From: Rhodospirillales bacterium
GTDB lineage: Bacteria > Pseudomonadota > Alphaproteobacteria > Rhodospirillales > Casp-alpha2
Assembly (NCBI GenBank): GCA_016187325.1
Contig: JACPJY010000007.1
Span: forward strand, 1-7,788
Direction: 5' to 3'
DNA length: 7,788 nt
The notes beneath the pieces are model-generated. The model searched no databases. It was given only the letters and a program-made list of their open reading frames with translations, and was not told where the DNA came from. The translations under genes were made by a program, and so were the position numbers. The number at the start of each line of letters is the position of its first letter. Position 1 is the first letter of the stretch. Below are positions 1 through 5,639 of this stretch, in pieces.

Positions 1-456
1 CGCATCCTGCCCGGCTTCTTCGTCGCCATCGGCATGATGCTCGGCCCGGACGTGGTCGAGGAATTCCAGGAGAAGATCCGCCGCGTCGTCGACCGCGTGA
101 AGTCGGGCGGCAAGAGCGTGTTCAACTGGGACGACGTCTACAAGGACAACGAAGCCAAGGCCGTCAGCCTCGACGCCGAGATCGCCATCGCCGGCCACTT
201 CAAGGATTTCCAGAAGCGCGCCGCCTGGTTCATCAACCTGGTCAACGGCCATTTGACGCCGCCCGATCCCGGCACGCCGCCCGCCGCCGCCGGCTGGGAG
301 TTGAACGAGACCGGCTTCCGTAAGTTCCTCAACGCGCTGATGACGGACTTGCGCCAGGCCCTCGACACCGACAACGGCAAGCTGCAGATCACCAAGCGTT
401 ACGGCGCCGACACTTGCGCCGACTTGTTCGACATCCTGGCGCAGATCAAGCAGTAG
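1..456 (+). CDS. Unidentified protein, C-terminal part (5' end outside window)
   Basis: The reading frame is open from the first base of the window to the TAG at 454-456, so the true start lies upstream; the in-frame Met codons at 34 and 37 are probably internal. The visible 151 residues look like a soluble protein. A short hydrophobic stretch (LPGFFVAIGMMLG) lies at the cut end and could be the end of a helix. A charged, partly helical segment follows (FQEKIRRVVDRVKSGGKSVF), then an aromatic-rich region with KRAAWFINLVNGHL, a Pro/Ala linker (TPPDPGTPPAAAG), and a helical C-terminus ending in DILAQIKQ. I recognise no family or catalytic motif. Codon use matches the neighbours, with strong G/C in third positions, which supports a real gene. 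It converges on the DAHP synthase gene with 12 bp between the stops. No function can be assigned. Confidence 0.8.
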   Translation, partial: RILPGFFVAIGMMLGPDVVEEFQEKIRRVVDRVKSGGKSVFNWDDVYKDNEAKAVSLDAEIAIAGHFKDFQKRAAWFINLVNGHLTPPDPGTPPAAAGWELNETGFRKFLNALMTDLRQALDTDNGKLQITKRYGADTCADLFDILAQIKQ

Positions 457-468
457 GTTTCGTGCGCG

Positions 469-1863
469 TTACGGCGCGATTGCGGCGCGCTGGGCGGCAT
501 GGTCGCGGCCCTGCTTCAGAATCTCCGCCAGCAGGAACGCAAGCTCGAGCGCTTGCTTGGCGTTCAGCCGCGGGTCGCAGTGGGTGTGGTAGCGGGCCGA
601 GAGATTCGCCTCGGTGATCGCCACGGCGCCGCCGGTGCATTCGGTGACGTCTTGGCCGGTCATCTCGAAATGCACGCCGCCGGCGTAGGTGCCTTCCGCC
701 TGGTGCACGGAGAAGAAGCCCTGCACCTCCTCCAGTATCCGCTCGAAGGCGCGGGTCTTGTAGCCGGTGGCGCTCTTGACCGTGTTGCCGTGCATCGGGT
801 CGCACACCCACGCCACCGTCTTGCCCTCGCGCTTGACGGCGCGGATCAACGGCGGCAACAACGTCGTCACCTTGTCGGCGCCCATGCGGGCGACGATGGT
901 GAGCCGTCCCGCCTCGTTCGATGGATTGAGGACGTCGATCAGCTTCAGCATCTCGTCGGCCTTGGTCGACGGTCCGGCCTTGAAGGCGATCGGGTTACCG
1001 ATGCCGCGCATGAACTCGACGTGGGCGCCGTCGAGCGCCCGGGTGCGGTCGCCGATCCACAGCAGGTGCGCCGAGGTGTCGTACCAGTCGCCGGTGGTCG
1101 AATCGACGCGCGTCATCGCCTGCTCGTAGTTGAGGATCAGCGCCTCGTGCGAGGTGTAGAAGGCGGTCTCGCGGATCTGCGGCGTGGTCTCCGAGGTCAG
1201 CCCGCAGGCGGCCATGAACGCCAGCGTCTCGCCGAGCCGGTCGGCGAGGTCCTGGTAACGCTCGCCGAGCGGGCTATTCGCGACGAAGCCGAGGTTCCAT
1301 TGGTGCACCTTGTGCAGATCGGCGTAGCCGCCTTGCGCGAACGCGCGCAGCAGGTTCAGCGTCGCCGCCGACTGGTAGTACGCCTGCATCAGCCGCTCCG
1401 GGTCGGGGACGCGGCCTTCGGGGTTGAACTCCATGGCGTTGATCATGTCGCCGCGATAGCTCGGCAGCGTCACGCCGTTCTGGGTCTCGGTCGGCTCCGA
1501 GCGCGGTTTGGCGAACTGGCCGGCCAGCCGCCCGACCTTGATCACCGGCAGCGACGCGCCGAAGGTCAGCACGACCGCCATCTGCAGCAGCACCCGGAAG
1601 GTGTCGCGGATGTTGTCGGGGTGGAACTCGGCGAAGCTCTCGGCGCAGTCGCCGCCCTGCAGCAGGAACGCCTGGCCGGCGGCGACGCGGGCCAGGTCGC
1701 GCTTCAGGTTGCGCGCCTCGCCGGCGAACACCAGGGGCGGGCAGCGCTTCAGGCGCGCCTCGACGGCGGCCAATTTCTCAGGGTCGGGATACTCCGGCAC
1801 CTGAATGATCGGCTTCGTCCGCCACGTGTCGGGCGCCCATTTGTTGGCCATTTTGCGCGCCAT
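469..1863 (-). CDS. aroF: 3-deoxy-7-phosphoheptulonate (DAHP) synthase, class II
   Basis: This enzyme condenses phosphoenolpyruvate with erythrose 4-phosphate to give DAHP, the first step of the shikimate route to aromatic amino acids, in the cytosol. The 464-residue length fits class II (plant/Mycobacterium-type) enzymes. The four metal ligands of the family are visible: Cys73 in QGGDCAESF, His358 in CDPMHGN, Glu400 in HFEMTGQDVTEC and Asp430 in HCDPRLN. The substrate-phosphate motifs are also present: KPRSEPTE around Arg121, FKAGPS around Lys295 and VARMGADK around Arg326. The N-terminal KWAPDTWR is typical of the family. I kept the Met at 1863 because a weak GGGA lies about 10 nt upstream; the Met four codons later (1851) is a real alternative. 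The gene diverges from the iclR operon across a 191-bp control region. The product is secure; the symbol varies between genomes (aroF, aroG). Confidence 0.97.
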   Translation of the reverse strand: MARKMANKWAPDTWRTKPIIQVPEYPDPEKLAAVEARLKRCPPLVFAGEARNLKRDLARVAAGQAFLLQGGDCAESFAEFHPDNIRDTFRVLLQMAVVLTFGASLPVIKVGRLAGQFAKPRSEPTETQNGVTLPSYRGDMINAMEFNPEGRVPDPERLMQAYYQSAATLNLLRAFAQGGYADLHKVHQWNLGFVANSPLGERYQDLADRLGETLAFMAACGLTSETTPQIRETAFYTSHEALILNYEQAMTRVDSTTGDWYDTSAHLLWIGDRTRALDGAHVEFMRGIGNPIAFKAGPSTKADEMLKLIDVLNPSNEAGRLTIVARMGADKVTTLLPPLIRAVKREGKTVAWVCDPMHGNTVKSATGYKTRAFERILEEVQGFFSVHQAEGTYAGGVHFEMTGQDVTECTGGAVAITEANLSARYHTHCDPRLNAKQALELAFLLAEILKQGRDHAAQRAAIAP

Positions 1864-1892
1864 TGCGTTGAATTCCCAAGCTGTCTCAGCGC

Positions 1893-1921
1893 CATATACG
1901 CCGCCCGGCGCGTTTTTTCCA
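1893..1921 (-). promoter_or_regulatory. Candidate sigma-70 promoter of the DAHP synthase gene
   Basis: Read on the minus strand, TGGAAA (1921-1916) and TATATG (1898-1893) are separated by exactly 17 bp; each matches four of six consensus bases. Transcription would start near 1886, leaving a leader of about 23 nt. The -35 box overlaps a short palindrome, TTTTTC-CA-GAAAAA (1914-1927), which could be an operator or simply a flexible A/T tract. Its position just upstream of the gene supports it, but matches of this quality can arise by chance. Confidence 0.4.
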
Positions 1922-1931
1922 GAAAAACCCC

Positions 1932-1952
1932 GTGGCGGCGGGGCGCCGCCGC
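1932..1952 (-). terminator. GC-rich hairpin followed by a T-run on the minus strand
   Basis: GGCGGCG (1934-1940) and CGCCGCC (1944-1950) form a perfect 7-bp stem with a 3-nt loop, extendable by one G-T and one G-C pair to 1932-1952. On the minus strand it is followed by GGGG and then five T (1927-1923), so it resembles an intrinsic terminator pointing toward the DAHP synthase gene. No T-run follows on the plus strand. It may insulate the gene from upstream transcription, act as a leader attenuator if the true promoter lies further upstream, or have no role. Confidence 0.35.
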
Positions 1953-1963
1953 ATGCGCCGAAC

Positions 1964-1985
1964 GCCTTGACGGGGCTTTCAAGGC
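1964..1985. promoter_or_regulatory. Inverted repeat over the -35 box, candidate operator
   Basis: GCCTTGA (1964-1970) and TCAAGGC (1979-1985) are perfect 7-bp inverted arms with an 8-bp spacer. The left arm contains the first four bases of the predicted -35 box, so a bound dimer would compete with RNA polymerase. The symmetry is visible in the sequence; assigning it to the IclR-family protein is inference. Confidence 0.4.
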
Positions 1986-1996
1986 CCGACTATGAT
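1967..1996 (+). promoter_or_regulatory. Candidate sigma-70 promoter of the iclR-mutase operon
   Basis: TTGACG (1967-1972) and TATGAT (1991-1996) are separated by 18 bp; each box matches five of six consensus bases. Transcription would begin near 2003, giving a leader of about 50 nt before the ATG at 2055. This is the best promoter-like sequence in the window and precedes the first gene of the operon. Inverted repeats overlap its -35 box and lie at the predicted start site, which suggests repressor control, probably by the IclR-family protein encoded just downstream. Confidence 0.6.
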
Positions 1997-2005
1997 TTCA
2001 TACTG

Positions 2006-2034
2006 TTGAATAAGTTTTCAATATCTCGAATATT
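2006..2034. promoter_or_regulatory. AT-rich inverted and direct repeats at the transcription start, candidate operator
   Basis: TTGAA (2006-2010) and TTCAA (2017-2021) form a 16-bp palindrome with a 6-bp spacer. AATAT (2020-2024) and ATATT (2030-2034) form a second, smaller one. The pentamer GAATA occurs at 2008 and at 2028, 20 bp apart, close to two helical turns. The block is AT-rich within otherwise GC-rich DNA and lies just downstream of the predicted -10 box, where repressors of the IclR family often bind. Individual arms are short, so chance is possible. Confidence 0.35.
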
Positions 2035-2054
2035 TTGACCTCCGGCGCTGAGCC

Positions 2055-2801
2055 ATGAATGCTAAAGTCAGAACCGCGGTCCGTACGCTCGAGGCGTTCG
2101 AGGCGTTCGGACGTTCGCAGAAGCCGCTGACGCTCAGCGAACTGGCGCGTGCCATTGGTGTGCCCGTCAGTAGCTGCCACGGCCTCGTCGCCACATTGCG
2201 GAACCGGGGCTACATCTATTCTGTCGGCAACAACCGCCGGGTCTATCCGACCCGACGGCTCCTCGACGTGGCCGAAGCCATCGTCCGAAACGACCCTCTT
2301 CTCGAGTTCGTCGAGCCCGTGTTGACGCGCCTTCGCGACGACACCGGCGAAACCGTGATTCTAGGCACGCGCGAGGGCGACGGCGTGGTCTACCTGGAGG
2401 TCGTCGAGGGGTTGCACACCATCCGCTATTCGGCCAAGCCGGGCGAGATCAAGCCCCTGCACTCCAGCGCCATCGGCAAGGTGGTGTTGGCGTCCCTTGA
2501 TGAGGGGGCGCTCGCCAAGACCCTTGCCCGGATTGCGCTCGAGCGGATCACGCCGGCGACGCTGGCCGACGAGGACGCGCTCCGACGCGATCTCGAAGAC
2601 GGCCGCCGACGCGGCTTCTTCGTCACCCGCGGCGAGAACGTCGCCGACGTGATGGGCATGGCGGCACCGGCGGCGCCCGGGGGACAGGCACTCGCGGTGG
2701 CGCTGGCCGGGCCGATCGAGCGCATGGACCGGTCATTCGACGCCCACGCCGAACGGCTGCTTGTGGCAGCGCGGGAACTGAGCGGCCTCGGAGCGGATTG
2801 A
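2055..2801 (+). CDS. IclR-family transcriptional regulator
   Basis: This is a DNA-binding regulator of 248 residues, the usual length for IclR proteins. The N-terminal winged helix-turn-helix spans roughly residues 3-65: LTLSELARAIGVPVSSCHGL contains the helix-turn-helix, followed by a wing around GYIYSVGNNRRVYPT. The C-terminal effector domain spans about 80-245 and carries the family landmarks PLHSSAIGKVVLA (134-146) and GENVADVMGMAAPA (193-206). The ATG at 2055 gives the expected short N-terminus before the first helix, although its ribosome binding site is weak. It is the first gene of the operon and its stop overlaps the ATG of the crotonase gene by one base. It probably senses a substrate or CoA intermediate of the pathway and controls its own operon through the repeats upstream. 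The effector cannot be read from the sequence, and members of the family both repress and activate. Confidence 0.95.
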   Translation: MNAKVRTAVRTLEAFEAFGRSQKPLTLSELARAIGVPVSSCHGLVATLRNRGYIYSVGNNRRVYPTRRLLDVAEAIVRNDPLLEFVEPVLTRLRDDTGETVILGTREGDGVVYLEVVEGLHTIRYSAKPGEIKPLHSSAIGKVVLASLDEGALAKTLARIALERITPATLADEDALRRDLEDGRRRGFFVTRGENVADVMGMAAPAAPGGQALAVALAGPIERMDRSFDAHAERLLVAARELSGLGAD

Positions 2802-3568
2802 TGGCGACGCTCAAGATGGACAGCCGAGACGGCGTCATCACCGTCACCATCAACCGGCCGGAGAAGCGCAACGCGCTCAACCGCGAGGTGCTTACCGAGC
2901 TGGCCGCGACGTTTACCCACGCCGCCCAAGACGACGGCCTGAAAGCCGCCGTCATCATCGGCGCCGGCGACAAGAGCTTTGCCGCCGGTGGCGACCTCAG
3001 GGACCTGGAAGGCATACGCACCCGGAAGGGGGCGCGGGAAATGGCCGACAACGCCAAGCAGGCGTTCGAGGCCATCCGCCGCTTTCCGGTGCCGGTCGTC
3101 GCCGCGCTCAACGGCGATGCGTTGGGCGGCGGCGCCGAGCTTGCGGTCGCTTGCGATTTTCGGGTGTTCGCCCATCACGCCCGCATCGGGTTCGTGCATG
3201 GGCGACTCAACATCTCTACCGCCTGGGGCGGCGGCGTCGATCTCATGCGGCTCGTCGGTCCGGCGGTCGGGCTCAGGCTACTGAGCCGGAGCGAGTTGAT
3301 TGCCGGCCCGGATGCCGTCGCGATCGGTCTCGGCGACGCCGCGGCGTCGCCGGGCCAGCCGCTGGCGCACCTGGTGGCCGATTTCCTGGAGCCGATCAAG
3401 GCGCAGGTGCCGCGGGCCCTTCGGGCCTTCAAGGCGGTGGCGATGGCCACCCGCTTCGGCGCGTCGCGTCCCGAAATGCTCAGGCTAGAGACCAAGACCT
3501 TCGCCGAGACCTGGGTCCACGACGATCACTGGAGGGCCGCCGAGGCACTCCTTGGCGGACGCAAGTAG
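2801..3568 (+). CDS. Crotonase-fold acyl-CoA enzyme, probably an alkylmalonyl-CoA decarboxylase
   Basis: This 255-residue protein belongs to the enoyl-CoA hydratase/isomerase superfamily. It has an N-terminal NRPEKRNALN, the CoA/oxyanion segment FAAGGDLRDLE (60-70) and the second oxyanion motif NGDALGGGAELAVACDF (104-120). Glu113 matches catalytic Glu144 of rat enoyl-CoA hydratase. Ungapped, the position of the second catalytic Glu (Glu164) is His133 in GFVHG, so normal hydratase activity is unlikely. GGGAE, ACDFR, FVH and WGG resemble, from memory, vertebrate ECHDC1 (ethylmalonyl-CoA decarboxylase); E. coli methylmalonyl-CoA decarboxylase YgfG also lacks this Glu. With a mutase downstream, decarboxylation of a substituted malonyl-CoA is the best guess. 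I chose the ATG at 2801, which overlaps the iclR stop by one base and has GGAG 7 nt upstream; a TTG at 2798 is in frame. The fold is certain, the reaction inferred. An isomerase or other crotonase reaction remains possible. Confidence 0.92.
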   Translation: MATLKMDSRDGVITVTINRPEKRNALNREVLTELAATFTHAAQDDGLKAAVIIGAGDKSFAAGGDLRDLEGIRTRKGAREMADNAKQAFEAIRRFPVPVVAALNGDALGGGAELAVACDFRVFAHHARIGFVHGRLNISTAWGGGVDLMRLVGPAVGLRLLSRSELIAGPDAVAIGLGDAAASPGQPLAHLVADFLEPIKAQVPRALRAFKAVAMATRFGASRPEMLRLETKTFAETWVHDDHWRAAEALLGGRK

Positions 3569-3574
3569 GAAAAG

Positions 3575-3581
3575 AGGGAGG
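3575..3581 (+). promoter_or_regulatory. Strong ribosome binding site of the mutase large subunit
   Basis: AGGGAGG lies 5 nt before the ATG at 3587, in the 18-nt gap after the crotonase stop. It is the best Shine-Dalgarno match in the operon and fixes this start. It suggests the mutase large subunit is translated independently and strongly. Confidence 0.75.
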
Positions 3582-3586
3582 TTGCC

Positions 3587-5221
3587 ATGACAGACGCAAC
3601 CGGAAGGACCAAAGCACGCGCGATGGAAACCGACCCCGAACGCGTTTCGACGACGACACCGTCGGGCATCGAGGTGCCCGAGGTGGTCACCGCCGTGATG
3701 GCCGGGCGCCCGGACCTGGAAGATCCGGGCCAATACCCCTTCACCCGGGGCATCTTCGCCAACGGCTATCGCGGCCGGCTGTGGACGTTTCGCCAGTATT
3801 CGGGCTTCGGCTCGGGCGAGGAAACCAACGAACGCTACCGGTTCCTACTCGAGCGCGGTCAGACGGGCCTTTCCGTGGCCTTGGACCTGCCGACCCAGTG
3901 CGGCTACGACCCCGACGACCCGATCGCCCGGGCCGAGGTCGGAAAAGTGGGGGTGTCGCTATCGAACCTGGCGGAGATGGAGATCCTGTTCGACGGCATC
4001 GACCTCGATGGAATTTCGACGTCGTTCACTATCAACGGCACGGCGGCCATCATCTACGCCATGTACTTGGCGACCGCCGACAAGAAGGGCGTGGCGCGGG
4101 ACAAGCTCACCGGCACGATCCAGAACGACATCCTCAAGGAGTACGTCGCCCGCGGCACGTGGATTTTCCCGGTCCGGCCGTCCATGCGCCTGATCGCCGA
4201 CACGGTGCTGTATTCCAACGACGAGACTCCGCGCTTCAACCCCATCAGCATCGCCGGCGCCCACGTCCGCGACGCCGGCGTCACGGCGGCGGACGAAATC
4301 GCCTATACGCTGGCCAACGGGCTGGCCTACGTGGACGAGCTGACGCGACGCGGCGGCGACGTTAACCGGTTCGCGCAGCGGCTCAGCTTCTTCTTCTACG
4401 TCCATATGGACTTCTTCGAGGAGGTCTGCAAATTCCGCGCCGCCAGGCGCATCTGGGCGAAGCTCCTGAAGGAGCGCTACGACGTGACCGACGAGAAGGC
4501 CTTAATGTTCCGCTTCGGGGTCGTGTGCGGCGGGTCGTCGCTGACCGCGGCCCAGCCCTACAACAACATCGTCCGCGTCGGTATCGAGAACATGGCCGCC
4601 GTGCTCGGCGGCGCGCAATCCATCTTCACCTGCGCCTACGACGAGGCGTTCCAGATTCCGACCGAGACGTCGGCCGAGATCGCGCTTCGCACGCAGCAGA
4701 TCGTCGCCCACGAAAGCGGTGTCGCACGCACCGTCGATCCTCTCGGCGGCAGCTACTACGTGGAGTGGCTGACCGACCGCATGGAGGAACAGATCGTGCG
4801 CGTCATCGGCGAGATCGAGGCCATGGGCGGCGCCGTCCGGGCTATCGAGGAAGGCCGCATCCAGCAGATGACGGCCAAGGCCGCGCACCGCCGAAAGCAG
4901 GCCCAGGATCGGGGTGAGACCGTAATCGTTGGCGTCAACGCCTTCCGAAACCCCGGCGAGGACCAGGACTTCGGCGAGGTCTTCCGCCTCGATCCGGCGC
5001 TCAGCCGCCGGGTGACCGAGAAGCTGCAGGCGGTGAAGGACCGGCGCGACGGCAAGGCCGTGAGCAAGAGCCTGGAGAAGCTCGAAAAGGCGGCGGCCAA
5101 GGATTCGGAAAACCTGCTGCCCTATCTGATCGAGTGCTGCCACGCCTATGCCACCGTCGGCGAGATGGTGGCGACGCTCAAGAAACAATGGGGCGAGTTC
5201 GAGGAGCCGATCCGGCTATAG
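3587..5221 (+). CDS. Coenzyme-B12-dependent acyl-CoA mutase, large (catalytic) subunit, methylmalonyl-CoA mutase family
   Basis: This is the catalytic TIM-barrel chain (544 residues) of a split B12 mutase; it ends before the cobalamin domain, which the next gene supplies. Family motifs include YPFTRGI (50-56), WTFRQYSGFGSGEETN (66-81), GLSVALDLPTQ (94-104), GTIQNDILKEY (176-186) and DPLGGSYYVE (384-393). Against Propionibacterium MutB, Tyr71 (Tyr89) and Arg189 (Arg207), which bind the substrate carboxylate, are kept, as are Gln179 (197), His226 (244), Arg265 (283), Gln344 (361) and Glu353 (370). That argues against isobutyryl- or 2-hydroxyisobutyryl-CoA mutase, which change the Tyr/Arg positions. 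However Tyr243, His328, Gln330, His364 and Asn366 are Ala225, Gly311, Val313, Phe347 and Cys349. The substrate is therefore probably a dicarboxylic acyl-CoA larger than, or different from, methylmalonyl-CoA. A standard mutase label would overstate the evidence. No MeaB-type chaperone gene is in the window. Confidence 0.95.
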   Translation: MTDATGRTKARAMETDPERVSTTTPSGIEVPEVVTAVMAGRPDLEDPGQYPFTRGIFANGYRGRLWTFRQYSGFGSGEETNERYRFLLERGQTGLSVALDLPTQCGYDPDDPIARAEVGKVGVSLSNLAEMEILFDGIDLDGISTSFTINGTAAIIYAMYLATADKKGVARDKLTGTIQNDILKEYVARGTWIFPVRPSMRLIADTVLYSNDETPRFNPISIAGAHVRDAGVTAADEIAYTLANGLAYVDELTRRGGDVNRFAQRLSFFFYVHMDFFEEVCKFRAARRIWAKLLKERYDVTDEKALMFRFGVVCGGSSLTAAQPYNNIVRVGIENMAAVLGGAQSIFTCAYDEAFQIPTETSAEIALRTQQIVAHESGVARTVDPLGGSYYVEWLTDRMEEQIVRVIGEIEAMGGAVRAIEEGRIQQMTAKAAHRRKQAQDRGETVIVGVNAFRNPGEDQDFGEVFRLDPALSRRVTEKLQAVKDRRDGKAVSKSLEKLEKAAAKDSENLLPYLIECCHAYATVGEMVATLKKQWGEFEEPIRL

Positions 5222-5225
5222 CATC

Positions 5226-5639
5226 ATGAGCCTCAGAGGAAAGCGCATCCTGATCGCCAAGCCGGGGCTCGACGGCCACGACGTCGGCGCCAAGGTCATC
5301 GCCATGGCGCTCCGCGACGCCGGCGCGGAGGTCATCTACACCGGGCTGCGCAAGGCGCCCGAGATGATTGCCCGGGTCGCCGTCGAGGAGGACATGGACG
5401 CGGTCGGCCTCAGCATTCTGACCGGCAGCCACAAGGAACTGGCTGCCGAGACGATCCGGTGCCTGGGCGAACTGGGCGCCGACGACGTGCCGGTCTTCGT
5501 CGGCGGCACGATTCCCGCTCAGGACCTGCCGGAGCTGAAACGGGCCGGCGTCCGGGATGTGTTTACCGCCGCCATGAGCATCGACGACGTGGTCGCCGCC
5601 ATCGACCGGGCGATCGGCGCCCAGGAAACCGGCCGATGA
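5226..5639 (+). CDS. Acyl-CoA mutase small subunit, cobalamin-binding domain
   Basis: This 137-residue protein is a free-standing B12-binding domain, the size expected for the small subunit of split methylmalonyl-CoA or 2-hydroxyisobutyryl-CoA mutases. The base-off/His-on signature is complete: DGHDVG (Asp16, His18 as lower cobalt ligand, Gly21), SIL with TGSH (Ser63, Leu65), and VGG (Gly93-Gly94). Lys12 in IAKPGLDGHD matches Lys604 of MutB. It should pair with the large subunit encoded 4 nt upstream. The ATG at 5226 gives the standard N-terminus (MSLRGKRILIAKPG). It lacks a good Shine-Dalgarno at normal spacing, so translation probably depends on coupling to the stop at 5219-5221. Its 3' end overlaps the CoA-transferase start as ATGA. 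Function is clear; the acyl substrate is not set by this subunit. Confidence 0.95.
   Translation: MSLRGKRILIAKPGLDGHDVGAKVIAMALRDAGAEVIYTGLRKAPEMIARVAVEEDMDAVGLSILTGSHKELAAETIRCLGELGADDVPVFVGGTIPAQDLPELKRAGVRDVFTAAMSIDDVVAAIDRAIGAQETGR

Noticed and set aside
499..1995. Long open frame on the plus strand (498 codons) covering the DAHP synthase gene
   Set aside because: It is antisense to a clearly functional enzyme gene and its product is a low-complexity Arg/Gly/Val/His-rich sequence, typical of the shadow frame in GC-rich DNA.
1864..2054. Cobalamin riboswitch ahead of the mutase operon
   Set aside because: The predicted leader is only about 50 nt, too short for a cobalamin riboswitch, and no B12-box-like conserved segment is visible.
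2801..3568. Annotating the crotonase as a plain enoyl-CoA hydratase
   Set aside because: The second catalytic Glu is His133 and the context is a B12 mutase operon without acyl-CoA dehydrogenase, 3-hydroxyacyl-CoA dehydrogenase or thiolase genes in view.
3151..4365. Long plus-strand open frame (404 codons) across the crotonase and mutase genes
   Set aside because: It is out of frame with two recognised enzymes and encodes an Arg/Gly-rich product without motifs.
3587..5221. Calling the mutase 2-hydroxyisobutyryl-CoA or isobutyryl-CoA mutase because it is split
   Set aside because: Those enzymes replace the Tyr89 and/or Arg207 equivalents; here both are kept (Tyr71, Arg189), and the position of the diagnostic Asp of 2-hydroxyisobutyryl-CoA mutase appears to be Ala98.
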